64,000 bases of DNA from Flaveria trinervia (GCA_025506515.1 CM046458.1:38431940-38495939), one strand, 5' to 3'; shown: positions 1 to 12,593, counted from the stretch's first letter. Notes: generated by a model not told the origin, from the letters alone. Numbers and translations are program-made.

Positions 1-320
1 TGAGCACCCTTCAGTCGCATGGCCTTCAGGCGACTGAACATCATGCGAATGGACCAATGCGGATGAACTCAATGCGGATGAGTCCCATGTGAATGGAACT
101 AATGCGGATGACCACTTATGCGAATGGACCTAATGTGGATGGAACTAGGCGTATGGGCCTCAGTCACTTGACTCCCCATGCGAATGACCCTCAGTCGCAC
201 GATTGGCATGCGTATGGGCTCCAGTCATACGTCTCACATGTTATTGAACCTCAATCGCACGACTGGCATGCGTGTGGAGTTCAGTCGCACGACTGGCATG
301 CCATTCAATCACATAACCCT
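1..320. repeat. Degenerate short-palindrome array inside gypsy LTR
   Basis: Roughly 15-20-bp units built on AATGCGGATGA and CAGTCGCACGACTGGCATG follow one another with variable spacing. Many units are near-palindromic around CG. The array sits in the same relative part of the LTR as the AATGCGGATGAG array at 63530-63630. Apparent open frames here are low-complexity shadows. Confidence 0.75.
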
Positions 321-1020
321 AGCTGTGCAGAATGCAGATTCCTCCCAAACCCAATCTGCCATTTTTGACCTCCAAGCTCCTCCAAACCTCTTCAAAGCCC
401 AAATCAACCATCCTAAACCCTAGGAATGCATACCGCAAAACCATTCAAGCACAAACAAGCTCAAAAGCAAGACCTAAACGAATCATACACAAACACACAC
501 ATACACAAACGGGTCAATCACACACACTTCAAAGAAAACGATTTTCAGATGTGTTCCAGCCCCAAAATCAATCAAAAACGTGTAAAAGAGGGGTCCTAGA
601 ACTCACCTTTGCAGCTCTTGAGTATGGCTTCTTCCAAACTTGTTTGAAATTGAGTTCAACCGTTTAAAACCCCACTAAAAACATACCCGAACACATACAA
701 ACACACATAAGCATACACCCGAGGACATAACCGGTTAAGAACGCCATAAAAGCATGAATTCTTGCATTGAATTTGAATTTTCTTATTGTTTCTCTTCAAA
801 CCCGAGAGCTTCTGCTGCTCTTGCTACTTTCTCTCTCTAAAAACCAAAGATTATGAGTGAAGAGAGGGTGATGGGCGGCCATCACCTTTATTTACCAACT
901 TTTCAAAGATTTTGTCCTTTTTGTCACTTTTAACCCCTAGACTTGGGTTTTATTTCTTTTCCTTCTTTTTCCTTCACTTTATTATTCTTTATTTCTTTTT
1001 TAAAATAACCGGGCGTTACA
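1..1020 (-). mobile_element. Partial Ty3/gypsy-type LTR (5' terminus at 1020)
   Basis: Read on the minus strand, this begins TGTAACGCCC at 1020 and continues with a purine-rich stretch, a segment matching gag-free LTR sequence and an array-rich part that runs off the left edge. It parallels the plus-strand LTR that starts at 62827 word for word over long stretches (TGTAACACCC start, AAAACCCAA..CTAGGGG, the GAGAGAGA segment, the GAATTC segment and the text around TTTATGCTTATGTGTGTTTG). TGTAAC termini and this layout are typical of plant Ty3/gypsy LTRs. Only one end is in the window, so solo LTR versus element end cannot be decided. Confidence 0.7.
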
Positions 1021-1690
1021 ACCTGTAGATGTAAGTAATAATCGTTAGAATCAACACGAACATGTGGAAAGTGCTTAAATGAAATTTTGGCAGAGTTTGG
1101 GCGTAGTCGTACGAATAGAGTGCAATTTAGGGTTGGTGACAAAAGTGATCGACTCTGCTCTATTTATACTAGGTTTACTTTCAGTCGTGCGACTGGACCT
1201 ATTTGCACGCTTCATTCGTGCGACTGGGGCTAGTTGTGCGACTGGCTCAGTCGGATAACTAGGTTTCAGTCGTGCGACTGACTCATTCGGTCACCTCCAT
1301 TCGTGCGATTTTCATTATGGTGATCCAATGGTATGGATTGACCCATGCTTATAGTCCAATCGTACTTCTGGTCCATTCGTTTGGTTCAGTCGTGCGATTG
1401 AGCTCATACGTATGATCCAATCGTACGACTGGTCCATACTTATGGTCGAGTCGTGCGAATGGCTCATACTTATGAGTTTGACCTTATGACATTTCAAACA
1501 CTTAGCCTTTTAACTATAGATAAATGTTACGAGCGATGATAATCTCAAGCATGATCCTTTTAACTTAAAGCCCGATTGGTCACCTCAGACGTGACCCCTT
1601 TTAGGTAAGTGATTCACAGATTGAAATCAAATGCATAGTCTGACTTTTACCTACTAAATGACTAAAAATTTAATAAATAACACAACTAGA
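1021..1690 (-). mobile_element. LTR-like segment at the 3' side of element A2
   Basis: This stretch lies where the 3' LTR of the minus-strand A2 unit should be. It has the organisation of the A LTRs (a TATTTATAC box on the plus strand near 1160, followed by an array of CAGTCGTGCGACTG words at 1180-1480), but I could not align its ends to the LTRs at 25210 and 33298. It is cut at 1020 by the gypsy LTR. It may be a diverged LTR of the same group or of another family that uses the same array words. Confidence 0.4.
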
Positions 1691-2640
1691 AATTAAAAAC
1701 AAAATTAAGACATATTTTTGTATTTTTGATTTGAGATGGATTTAAACCTATTAGAGTACTTCTAATCGATTTTCCTTCCTGGACAGCACACCTTCAATTT
1801 GGTTTTATCATTTCTGGTAAAATTATATGGAATCATAGAGGTATATTAGAATCACTTGGGATATTTTAATAAACTATTTTGATGCTAGATTCTTGTTTTG
1901 ATGGAGAGTCAATAGCATTTTAGGAAATCATACTAGAGCTATAAGGTGCATACAATGATTTTCACTTTCAAGAACTACAGCTCATGATGATTGTCAGTAT
2001 GCTTGTCCTCTTAAATGCATACATAGATTTTTGACACACATTGGTGATGATTTATGGTTTAATTATTTCAACAAACATTTATGAATCCCACACCTATATG
2101 GTAATCAACGTCCTCAGAATATTTTTGAGCAGTCTATGGGTATATTTCAAGAAGAGACTATTCTAGGAGCTTTCAAAGACATGCCAAGCCTCAGGTCAGT
2201 GCCATCGCACAACAGAGTGGCGCAAATTACAATGAATTCTAGAATATTTAGGTTATGCTTATCCTCAGGTCATTGCCACCACACAGCAGAGAGGCACACA
2301 ACCTATCTTCTTGTTAGAGCATTTTTTTTCTTTTTGCATATAATGCACTAACAACATAAGTTATTAGCTTGATTGATTTTTGCATTTTTCCATGTGCTTT
2401 GCTCATTTTATGGTTGTCCACACATATTTGTGGCATTTATTTTGCTCTTCACCCCTTATTGGAACTGCGTTGATTGTGTTAACCAGGGATAAGATGGGAA
2501 CCCACAGCAAGTTGAACAACTTAGTTTGCAATTGAAATCACCAATGAGGTCTACTCATCTATTATGTTGAATCTACCAACACTTCATATAATAAACTAGC
2601 AGTCTCTAGATCTACTTCCTCTATGTTACCTTGGTAGCAT
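1691..2640. repeat. About 0.9-kb repeat shared with 25910-26820
   Basis: The text from GAGATGGATTTAA (near 1735) to the ATGAGGTCTACTCATC segment (near 2545) recurs in the same order at 25970-26800, in both cases directly downstream (minus strand) of an RNase H 3' region. It includes a decayed plus-strand frame around 2040-2350, echoed at 26267-26473, which I do not recognise. Its constant position makes it likely to be part of family A's 3' non-coding region; an old insertion copied with it is also possible. Confidence 0.55.
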
Positions 2641-5403
2641 ACTACTTTTACTATCATTTTTCCTCTTATTTTGCTTAGACTTTTCAGACTTATATTTAGA
2701 ATTTTGCATCTTAATCGGTTAAACTCTTTTATAGTCCCAAACAATCTGTTCTCTGTGTACTATCATTTTCCATAGAAGTTAAATCAGTATCATAGATTTG
2801 ATTACTTTCCTTTTAGCTAAGCTATCCTTCTCCCTCATTTTTAAGTAATAAAGCAATTAATTTAATACTAATCTAACCTATTCTCCCTCTAAAATTCTAA
2901 AATTGAAAATACTTTTTGTGTTTTTGAAATTTCAATGAACAGGAAAAGAAAATAAAAAAAATATAAAAAGTAATTAGAAAATGTCAGACTAGGCATTTGC
3001 ATCCTCTGATATGATGTCACTTTTCTTTTTCACGCCATTAACCTTTAATAAATATAGAAACCTCGGTTTATCAAATGCTTTTGTGTAGAGTTCGATGCGT
3101 TTAAAATTCGTATTTATATTAACCACATCGATTAAGTGCTTTTCAAAACAGTCACATACAAAGTGATACTTAATACCGATGTGTTTAGTTTTTGGATGTT
3201 GGACTGGATTTTTTTTACGGCTATAGCAGCAGAATTATCAACATAGATAGGAGTGTTATAAAATTGCAAACCGTAGTCGCGCATTTACTGTTGAATCCAG
3301 ATAATTTATGAACAGCAACTTGCAGCAGCAATGTATTCAGCTTCACATGTTGATAGATCAACGGAGGTCTGCTTCTTACATTAACGGGTGACTAACCGTC
3401 TACCAAAGAACTGACATCCTGCTGATGTTGACTTGTAAATCATTTTGCAATCGCCATAATCCAAGTCACTATACGTTGTCAGCTCAAAATCATCATCATG
3501 AGGATACCACAACCCGAGTGTTGGAGTACCCTTCAGATAACGGAAAATCCTTTTGACACCTATGAGATGGTTTATTTTCGGTTTTGCCTGATATCTGGAA
3601 TAAAGACACGTTGCATACATGATATCAGGATGAGACGCTGAGATACATAAGGGACCGATCATTTCTCTATACATTATAACATCAACCAGATCACCATTTT
3701 CGTCGAGTGCCACATTGTGGTTTATGGCAAGTGAAGTTCCTGCAGCTTAAGCATTCTCCATGTCAAACCGACTGAGGATGTCCCATACATATTTAGTCTA
3801 ATGCAGGAAGACTCCTTTTGGTGTCCAATCTACCTGTAATCCTAGAAAAAACTTCATCTCGCCCATTGCACTTATCTCAAATTCTGTTTTCATGATATAT
3901 TCAAATTCTTTACATAACTCTTCGTTTTTGGAACCAAAGATTATCTCATCAACATAAATCTGTACTAGCAGTAAGTCGCCATCCTTTTCTTTGATGAATA
4001 GTGTGCAGGTAATAACTCCCCTGCAAAAACCGTGTTTCACCAGATGAGTTGGGAGCTTCTCATACCATGCTCTTGGGGCTTGATGGAGCCCGTAGAGAGC
4101 CTTATCAAGCTTGTAAACTCTGTCCCGATGATAGGGATCCTCAAATCCTTCAGGTTGACTAACATACACTATCTCACGAATTTCACCATGAAGGAATGCA
4201 CTTTTGACATCTAGTTGAGAAACTATAGTATTCATGTAAGATGCATAGGCTAGGAAGATACGTATTGCTTCCATTCTAGCCACAGGTGCAAACACTTCAT
4301 TGTAGTCAATGCCTTTGACTTGTCTAAATCCTTGAACCACAAGTCAAGCCTTGTTTTTGATTATGACCCCTTGGTCATCTTTCTTGCACTTCAAGATCCA
4401 TTTGGTTCCAATTACCTTAGCACCTTTTGGTCTGTCCACTAGTGTCCATATTCCTGGCTTCTTGAATTGAAGGAGTTCTTCTTGCATGGCACTAACCCAT
4501 GCCTCATCGTTTAAGACTTCACTTACATATTTTGGCTCAAATTGAGACCGAAAACATCGATATGCTCCATCATGAAGGTATCCCTTTTCCATTACCGAGG
4601 CATAATCAGCTGTGTATAGCTGATTTCGTGTCTTTACTCCTGATTATGCATCCCCTATGACGTTGTCCAGAGGATGATATACATTTAGTCGAGATCCGGG
4701 AGTGGTGGGAACAACTACTTCCTGATCCAGATTTTGAATTATCGGTTCGGTATCTGTAGCCATTGGAGTGTGAGGTTCCAAAGTGTTAGAAGCATCAATA
4801 TCTAATGCTTGTGTACTTTCAATAGCAGGAACCTGTTCCTCATAATCCACCTGTTCATTCTCCATTTTTTCATCATTAGAGGAGGAGTCGCTTACATCAA
4901 GTGCTCCCCTAAATGACTAGAAGATTCACCTTGTGGAACTGATGTTGTCGAGTCTAGTGACGGTGTGTTTAAGGCATTATTCATTATTCTGGTTGATAAC
5001 TCATCACCAGGAAGGAGATAGGTATGTTGAAGGACTTAAAAGAATCCATCATAGTCAAAGAAGAATGAAGATCCCTTTCTAGCAGGTGGGTTGGTGTATC
5101 TTTGAACATCCATGTTGCACCACAACTATACCTTGCTCGTTGAGTTGTTATAAACTCTCTCATTCGGTATATTGTATCCAAGAAAGATCCCTTCATCAGC
5201 CTTCTCACTAAACTTCCTTGACTGAGTTTCCTTCAGCAGCGTACATGGTGGGCCAAATGGTTCGAGATAATCTAGATTAGGTTTACGTCGATGGAGCAAC
5301 TCATAACATGTTTTACCATGACATTTGACCACCAAGACTCGATTGAGGGTGTAACATGCATTGGCAACTGCCTCATTCCAAAATTGGATGGGAAGTTGCG
5401 AGT
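2641..5403 (-). pseudogene. A2 pol, distal copy of tandem duplication (integrase end, RT, RNase H)
   Basis: This is the second copy of a 2.77-kb duplicated unit. Reading down the minus strand it holds the integrase C-terminal region (LPIQFWNEAVANACY at the junction), the linker with GSRLNVYHPLDNVIGD, the copia reverse transcriptase from about 4592 to 3798 (GTKWILKCKK, FAPVARMEAIR, QLDVKSAFLHGEI, ALYGLHQAPRAWYE), and the RNase H start with TTYSDLDYG near 3480. The RT active-site box reads YVDE at 3945-3956 instead of YVDD. Stops and frame changes split it into at least five pieces. The RNase H 3' end and 3' UTR run to about 2640. It cannot make a working polymerase. Confidence 0.85.
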
Positions 5404-8175
5404 CTACTTTCTCTATATTACCTTTGTAGCATACTAGTTTTACTATCATTTGTCTTTTATTTTGCTTAGACTTTTCAGACTTATACTTTGAATTTTGCAT
5501 CTTAATCATTAAACTCTTTTGAAGTCCCAAACAATCTGTTCCGTGTGTACTATCATTTTCCATAAACGCTAAATCAATATCACAGATTTGATTACATTCC
5601 TTTTAGCTAATTTGTCCTTCTCCATCATTTTTTAAGTAATTATATAAAGCAGCTAATTTAATACTAATCTAACCTATTCTCCCCCTAAAATTCTAAAAAC
5701 GAATATATTTTTGTGTTTTTGGATTTTATAAATAGGAAATAAAATAAAAATAAAGAATGTCGGACTAGGTATTTTCTACCTCTGAAATCACATCACTTTT
5801 CTTTTTCACGTCATTACCTCTAATAGATATAAAAACCTCGGTTTATCAAATGCTTTTGTGTAGAGGTTGGCGCGTTGAAAATCCGTATTTATTTTAACGA
5901 CATCGATTAATTGCTTTTCAAAACAGTCACGTATTAAGTGATACTTAATACCAATGTGTTTAGTTTTAGGATGTTGGACTGGATTTTTTGTTATGGCTAT
6001 AGCAGCAGAATTATCAACATAGATAGGAGTTTTAGAAAATTGAAAACCGTAGTCACGTATTTGCTGTTGAATCTAGATGATTTGTGAACAGCAACATGCA
6101 GGAGTAATGTATTCAGCTTCACATGTTGACAGGGCAACGAAGGTCTGCTTCTTACACTGCCAGGTGACTAACCGTCTACCAAAGAACTGACATCCTGCTT
6201 ATGTTAACTTGTAATTCATTTTACAACCGCTATAATCCAAGTCACTATATGTTGTAAGCTCAAACTCATGGTCATGAGGATACCACAACCTGAGTGTTGG
6301 AGTACCCTTTAGATAACGGAAAATCTGTTTAACACCTATGAGATGGTTGACTTTCAGTTTGGCTTGATATCTAGAGCATAGACACGTCGCGTACATGATA
6401 TCAGGTCGAGATGTTGTGAGATACATAAGGGATCCGATCTTTCCTCTATACATTGTAGCATCAACCAGATCACTATTTTCATCGGGTGCCACATCGTAGT
6501 TCGTGCAAGTGGAGTTCCAGCAGTTGAAGCGTTCTCCATGTCAAACCGACTGAGAATGTCCCCTACATATTTAGTCTAATGTAGGAAGATTCCTTTTGGT
6601 GTCTGATCAACCTGTAATCCTAGTAAGAACTTCATCTCCCCCATTGCACTCATCTCAAATTCTGCTTTCACGATAGATTCAAATTCTTTACATAACTCTT
6701 TGTTTTTGGAGCCTAAGATTATGTTATCAACATAAATCTGTACCAGCAGTAAGTCACCATCCTTTTCTTTGATGAATAGTGTACAGTCAATAACTCCTTT
6801 GTGAAAACCGTGTTTCAGTAGATAAGTTGAGAGTTTCTCATACCATGTTCTCGGGGCTTGATTTAGCCCGTAGAAAACCTTATCCGGCTTGTAAACTCTG
6901 TTCCAATGGTAAGGATCCTCAAATCCTTCGGATTGACTGACATACACTATCTCATGAATTTCCCCATGAAGGAATGCGCTCTTGACATCTAGTTGATAAA
7001 CTTTGATCTTCATGTAAGATGCATAGGCTAGGAAGATACAGATTGCTTCCATTCTAGCCATAGGTGCAAACCATTCATTGTAACCGATTCCTTCGACATG
7101 TCTAAAACCTTGAACGTCAGGTCGAGCCTTGTTTCGAATTGTGACCCCTTGGTCATCTTTCTTGCATTTCAAGACCCATTTAGTGCCAATGACCTTAGCA
7201 CCTTTTGGGCTATCCACAAGTGTTCAAACTCCTAACTTCTTGAATAGGAGAAGTTCTTTTTGCATGGCACTCAACCATGCCTTATCGTTTAAGGCTTCAC
7301 TTACATATTTTGGCTCAAATTGACACACAAAACATCGATACGCACCATCGTGAACATAGCCTTTTTCCATGACAGAGGCATAATCGGCAAAGTATAGCTG
7401 ATTTCCTGTCTGTACTCCCAATTGTACATCCCCTATGACGTTGTCCAGAGGATGATATATATTTAGTCGTGATCCAGGAGTGGTGGGAACAACTACTTCT
7501 TGATCTAGATTTTGAATTCCCAGGTCAATATCTACAGTTGTTGGAGTTTGAGGTTCCAAAGTGTTGGAGACATCATCTGATGCTTGTGTACTTGCAGTAG
7601 CAGGAACCTGTTCCTCATGGTCCACCTATTCAGTCTCCACTTCATCATCATTAGAGGAGGAATCAGTTACATCAAGTGTTCCCCTAAGGAACTAGATGAT
7701 TCACCTAGTGGGACTGATGTTGTCGAGTCTGGTGACGGTGTATTTAAGACATCAACCAACATTCTAGTTGATAACTCATCATCAGTAGGGGACATAGGGA
7801 TATTAAAGGACTTAAAAAATCCATCACAATCGATGAAAAGTAAAGGACCCTTGCCAGCAGGGGGTGGTGTATCTCTAAACGTCGAAGTTGCACCACGCTT
7901 CTACCTGACCAGTTGAGTTGTTATAAACTCACTTATCCGGTATATTCTATCCTAGGAAGATCCCTACTTCAGCTTTTTCATTGAACTTCCCTAACTTATT
8001 TTTCTTCAGCAATGTACATAGTGCGCTAAATGGTTCGAGGTACTCCAGATTAGGTTTATGTCACTGGAGTAACTCATAACACATTTTACCATGATGTTTG
8101 ACCACCAAGACTTGATTGAGGGTGTAACATGCATTGGCAACTGCCTCGTTCCAAAATTGGATGGATAGTTTCGTG
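2641..8175 (-). repeat. 2.77-kb direct tandem duplication within A2 pol
   Basis: Landmarks recur at a constant offset: the RT box 3945 versus 6723 (2778), the RNase H CCTCGGTTTA text 3061 versus 5836 (2775), and the integrase AAATTGG text 5381 versus 8154 (2773). The junction at about 5404 fuses 3' UTR sequence (CYKGNIEKVDS when translated) to integrase (QLPIQFWNEAV) in one chimeric 145-codon frame that exists in neither parent. Confidence 0.85.
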
Positions 8176-8589
8176 TCGGCTAGCATCGTTCTCCCTATCT
8201 CTATCAAGCTCCTGTTCTCTCGTTCAGCAACTCCGTTCATTTATGGAGTGTAGGCAGATGTGAACTGGTGTACAATTCCTTTCTCTTTGCAGAAAACTTC
8301 CATCCACTGGTTCTTGAACTCCGTTGCATTGTCTGAGCAAATCCATCTCACTTTTAGCTTGTAGAGAGATTCCAATGTAATCACCGAAGAGAATCTTGAG
8401 TAATCATCGGTAACTACATAATAGTATAAATCACCAGCGATGCTTTTGGTACTAACAGGAGCGAATAGATCCATATGTAGGAGTTCGAGAGGCAAGTCAA
8501 TTGAATTTACTTTCTTTGCCTTGTGAGACTTCTTGGTCTGTTTACCTTTCTTACATGCAACACAAAAATCCAAAAGTTGTAAGTTCTTG
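5404..8589 (-). pseudogene. A2 pol, proximal part (integrase core, RT, RNase H)
   Basis: This continues A2 pol after the B insertion. It starts with the CxxC half of the integrase zinc-binding motif (CVAC at 8553-8564). The integrase core follows, with LLHMDLF, TDDYSRF, SDNATEF and MNGVAE. About 20 residues after TDDYSRF are missing compared with A1, because RFSS runs directly into SVITLESLYKLK. The linker comes next (7625-7224), then RT (7217-6576) with DVKSAFLHGEI and a damaged YVDN box at 6723-6734, and RNase H (6539-6199). After RNase H comes a 3' UTR with a purine tract (minus strand TTTTAGGGGGAGAA near 5680). At 5404 the UTR joins abruptly to a second integrase fragment, the start of the duplicated copy. 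The unit is multiply broken. Confidence 0.85.
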
Positions 8590-8594
8590 ACATT
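8590..8594. repeat. Target site duplication of element B (left)
   Basis: ACATT directly precedes the TGTTGG start of the B 5' LTR. The same five bases follow the 3' LTR at 20706-20710. A 5-bp duplication is the expected size for copia integration. Confidence 0.9.
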
Positions 8595-8671
8595 TGTTGG
8601 ACCAAAAGAACCAATGAGCCAGATAATAAAAACCTCTAAGTCCCACAGACATCATAACAACTGAAGTGGTC

Positions 8672-8892
8672 TACAACAGCTGAAGACAAAGTCTGAAGAC
8701 AACTGCTGAAGACAAAGTCTGAAGACAACAGCTGAAGTCAAAGTCTGAAGACAAAGTCTGAAGAGAAAGTCTGAAGACAAAGTCTGAAGACAAAGTCTCA
8801 AGACAACAGCTGAAGACAAAGTCTGAAGACAAAGTCTGAAGACAACAGCTAAAGACAAAGTCTGAAGACAACTGCTGAAGACAAAGTCTGAA
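8672..8892 (+). repeat. 13-bp minisatellite in B 5' LTR (17 units)
   Basis: Consecutive units alternate GACAAAGTCTGAA with GACAACAGCTGAA or GACAACTGCTGAA. I count 17 units here against 13 in the 3' LTR (20041-20209). Four units (52 bp) account for the 51-bp LTR length difference. The minus-strand frames with repeated CLQTLSS words are shadows of this array. Confidence 0.9.
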
Positions 8893-9156
8893 GACCAAGT
8901 TCTCAGAAGTTGTCGCAACAGCTGAAGTAGTTCTTTTCCGTAGTTATGATGGTTTACTTTTCAGTAATTTGTAATCAGTAGTTTTATTTTATGTAAAACA
9001 TCTAAAGTTCTTACACTTCAGATGTTACAACTTCAGTAGTTGTAATTTAACTTGTACTTAGCTTTTTGTGAAGGTGTCCTCAGTTGTTGTGGACATCTTC
9101 AGTAGTTTAGTCTACTTTCCGTTGTTTGTATAAATTAGTTAGCTGTCACTATCAAG

Positions 9157-9190
9157 TGACGTCAGCTGATGTCACATTCCTTTATAAAAG
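9157..9190 (+). promoter_or_regulatory. B 5' LTR core promoter: TGACGTCA plus TATA box
   Basis: A perfect TGACGTCA palindrome (bZIP/CRE-type) at 9157-9164 lies 18 bp upstream of TATAAAAG at 9183-9190. The same pair with the same order is at 20475-20482 and 20501-20508 in the 3' LTR. TGACG words are known binding sites of plant TGA-class bZIP factors; use here is inferred. Confidence 0.65.
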
Positions 9191-9389
9191 GAATGTTGAC
9201 CTAATTTCTTTGTAGCCGAAGCTTGTGCGTGAATGAAAATATTCTCTTTGCAGGAAATTGCCTCTCTCTATAACCGTCACTGTTTGATTGAATATTCATA
9301 TTATTCTTGCTTAAATTTCGTATAATTCTTGTTCTATTCCGCTGCAAATCTTAATCTAATTGATCAAACTAGATCCCGATCCTTTCAAA

Positions 9390-9400
9390 TGGTTCAGAGC
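9390..9400 (+). other. Element B primer binding site
   Basis: TGGTTCAGAGC begins two bases after the LTR CA end. It matches the initiator methionine tRNA PBS (TGGTATCAGAGC) with a one-base loss and change. It would prime minus-strand DNA synthesis. Confidence 0.75.
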
Positions 9401-9618
9401 TGGATTAATCATTGATCGATTTAACAATTGATCATTGAAGCTGCTCTTTTGATATCTGAGTTTGATCGAATTAGCAAATTTGCAAGAATTGGTTATAGAG
9501 TTTGATTTTCTGTTGCTTCCGGTGAATTAATTTGAGATTCGTCTTGTTTCAAACTGAGTTGTTGAGTTTTTGAGCTAGATTTGTTAAAATTTCATTGAAC
9601 CTATTTGAATCGGTGAAA

Positions 9619-12574
9619 ATGGCTACATCAATCAATGATCCTCACACTACTGGCTCCTCAACAAAGCCTCCGATGCTTGTTAGGAGTGAGTATAACATAT
9701 GGCAACGCTGAATGCTCCATCACCTGTCTGTTAACAGTTTAGGTTGTTGGAAATCTGTGGTTCATGGACCATATAAGCCTATGGTGAGTAATCCGGAAAC
9801 CAATGAGATGGTTCCGAAGAAGAAAGAGCAATACTCAGATGAAGATCTGAAACTATTTGAAATTGATGTTAAAGCCCATGGAATTCGGGCCATGGCACTG
9901 CCTAATGAAATCTATTCTGGACTTATGCATCATGAAACTGCTCATGACCTCTGGGTTGCTCTGAAAGAACAATTTGGAGGAACTGATGAGGTCTTTGCAA
10001 ACAATAGAGAGATCCTTGCCCAGCAATATGAGACATTCTCTCATAGAAAGGGTGAGTCACTGACTCAACAGTTTGAGTGATTTTCCTGTTTGATATCTAA
10101 GCTGAAAATGGTTAAACATGAATATACAAATAGTCAGATGAACAATAGATTCCTCAGATCCCTGCCTGAGAGATGGGACACATATACTATTTTCCTACGC
10201 TCCAGTGCAAATTTAGACAATCTATCTCTCACCCAACTTCATGTGAAACTGTTAACATTTGAAAGAGAGATAGAACAGAAAAGGAAATTGACTTCATCTG
10301 GGAAGCTCACTGATGATTTTGTACCAGGGAATACTGCTCTGGTTGGTCATGAGTCAGAATATGCTGCATCAGAAAGTTCTTATGATGAGCATATAGATTT
10401 CTCTTCAAACAGTGGAGATCCTGCTTTTGTTGGTGTTGATAGTAATTCAGGGTGTAGTAGCGATAATTTGTGCTTTTTGATGGATGATTTGAAAGGAATT
10501 ACTGATGATGATCTGGAAGAGATGGATATTTTGAGCCAAATGGCATTAATCAATATCAGATCTCAAAAATTTTACAAAAGGACTGGTAGAAAATTTCCTG
10601 GTCTCTCTGGAAAAACCAAAGTTGGTTTTGACAAGAGAGCAAGTTAAGGTGTCACAAGTGCCATAGACTTAGACATTTTGTAAAAGAGTGTAGATCATCT
10701 GGATCTAACTCTTCTGAACCCTTTGTGACCTTTCCATGCAATAGCTCACAAAACAAAGGGCAACATTCTACCAGTTCTGATCATCATTCACAAATTTAAT
10801 CATCTCCTGCATATTTTGTCCCTCAAGGTCCAATGCCATATCCTTATCCTTGTTTTTACATGTCTCAGTCCAGTCAGGTTCCAGTACCCATAGCTCAACA
10901 ACCGCATGCCCTACCTGAGCCTCAACCATCTCAATCAAATCAACAATCTCAATCTCAATCACATCAAAGCTTTTTCACACCTGGAGTTGTTGACTGGAGT
11001 AGCTTACCAGATGATCTTTCTGGTTATCCTAAACAATTGTTTTCTGGTGCTGGTCAACATGGTGGTGAAAATCCTTTTGGAAATCTTGCTCTTATGGCCC
11101 TGGAGTCTACTGATGGTTCATGCTCAAATGCTTCATCATCATAGGTACCACAGGTATCTTCTGAGGCTAAGGCCAAGTTGTGTTCTGAGTCATGCATAGC
11201 TGCTTTTGTCTCAATTAGAGAAGCAAATGTAGCTTTAATTAATCAAAATCTTGACCTAGAGAAAGTGATTTCCAAAAGAAGAGCTGAGTTTAAGTCTGTC
11301 TTAAATGAAAAAGATGATGAGATTTACAAATTAAAATGCCAAATAACTGATGAAAAGGAAAAGGTAGAGGTCATTTTAGAGAATCATAAGAATCTCAAAG
11401 AAACACTTGCAGCTACTCAAGTAGAGTATGAACGCTGGGTAACATACTGCAAGGGGTTTGAAATGCTTCTCAGCAAGCAAACAGCTTCAAATGTGAAGTT
11501 TGGGATTGGGTATAATCACACTATACCTCCTACAGATTTTACTCCCAAGATTGAAGTAAAATCTGAAGGTGAAAACAATTCCCCAACCACATCATCATAT
11601 GTCTCATCCTCAAGTGATAATCCAAATCAGAGGATGAAGTCAATATTAGTACCTCAGCTAATCAATCTGCTGATGGTCTCACTGCTGATAAACACATGAT
11701 CAAAGAAAAACTAAGCACTTCAGGTGTTGTCTCACAAAGTATTCAAAGTACTAAAGGTCAAGTAACAACACCTGAAGAGCATTTCAAACTAAATGAAAAC
11801 AAACATGGTTTGACAACTACGGAAGAGTCTATCAGGAAATCCAAAAGTATTGATAGAAAACTTCTGAAGAACAAAACTTCAGTTGTTACAAATCCTTTAG
11901 TACTTAACATAAGTACTGAGAGGAAGAAAGTACTGAAGAACACACCTTCAGTAGTTTCATCTTCTTCAGCAGTTGAACAACAGAAGATGAAGAAAAAACA
12001 ATGTGAAATATGTGGTCTATTCAATCATCTCACTGATGAATGTTGGTACAAAAAGGGTTCCGAATTCAACAAAGATAAAATCATTAGAAAGAAAATTAAT
12101 AAAATGAAAGATGAATTTGAAACCAAGTTTGTACCACAAACATCTCAAACTGATAACCCAAAGTTCTTACAAAAATCTAAAAAGAAGGAAGGGGTTTATC
12201 ATAAAACAGCTGAAAGTATTCCTCATGGAATATCAAAACACCAGACTAAGTCTGTGTCTTTCAAAAAAGAGGACACGGTGAGTCACAGGAACCAATAAAA
12301 AACAAGTATTGATGTGTATGCTAAACTGAAGGCTTTAACAACCAATCAGACACAACTTGTTATGATGGTTCAACATCTGTTGGGGAGAGTTAACCAAATA
12401 GATGTACCTATGATTAAACCACCGAAAAGGAAAATTAAGCCAAAATCAAAGGAATCCTTTTTAGCACCATCTCCACCTTCAAAGGCTGTTAATCATGATA
12501 AATCAGTTAGTATAAAATCTGTTAATGAGAACAGACCCAAAACCAAAATGGTTTGGGTCTCAAAAGCTAACTAA
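9619..12574 (+). pseudogene. Element B gag, with two CCHC knuckles
   Basis: This would be the structural protein that packages element RNA. The chosen start is ATG 9619 (MATSINDPH), the first ATG after the PBS leader. In-frame TGA codons occur at 9709 and 10078, and a one-base frameshift near 10645 precedes the first zinc knuckle, which reads C-x2-C-x4-H-x4-C at 10650-10691. A Ser/Gln/Pro-rich stretch (about 10833-11000), a stop at 11142 and a charged helical region (11178-11500) follow. A second knuckle (CEICGLFNHLTDEC) is at 12002-12043. The frame ends with KMVWVSKAN before TAA at 12572. Gag with two widely spaced knuckles and a coiled-coil middle is unusually long for copia but usual for this branch. 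The region 11700-11990 is dense in AGTACT and CTTCAG words that also fill the LTR. Confidence 0.85.
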
Positions 12575-12593
12575 TTTCTTGTGACAAATATAG

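Larger units (their letters stand above)
8595..9387 (+). repeat. Element B 5' LTR
   Basis: It begins TGTTGGACC and ends CCTTTCA. It matches 19964-20705 along its whole length apart from minisatellite copy number. It contains a 13-bp minisatellite, a TGACGTCA palindrome, a TATA box and downstream sequence typical of an R-U5 region. Confidence 0.92.

Noticed and set aside
1..320. CRISPR-like or satellite array
   Set aside because: Units are degenerate with irregular spacing, lie inside a plant LTR, and have no identical repeats with unique spacers.
8652..8918. Minus-strand coding frames of repeated CLQTLSS-type words (also at 20021-20233)
   Set aside because: They are translations of the 13-bp minisatellite, open because the unit lacks stops.
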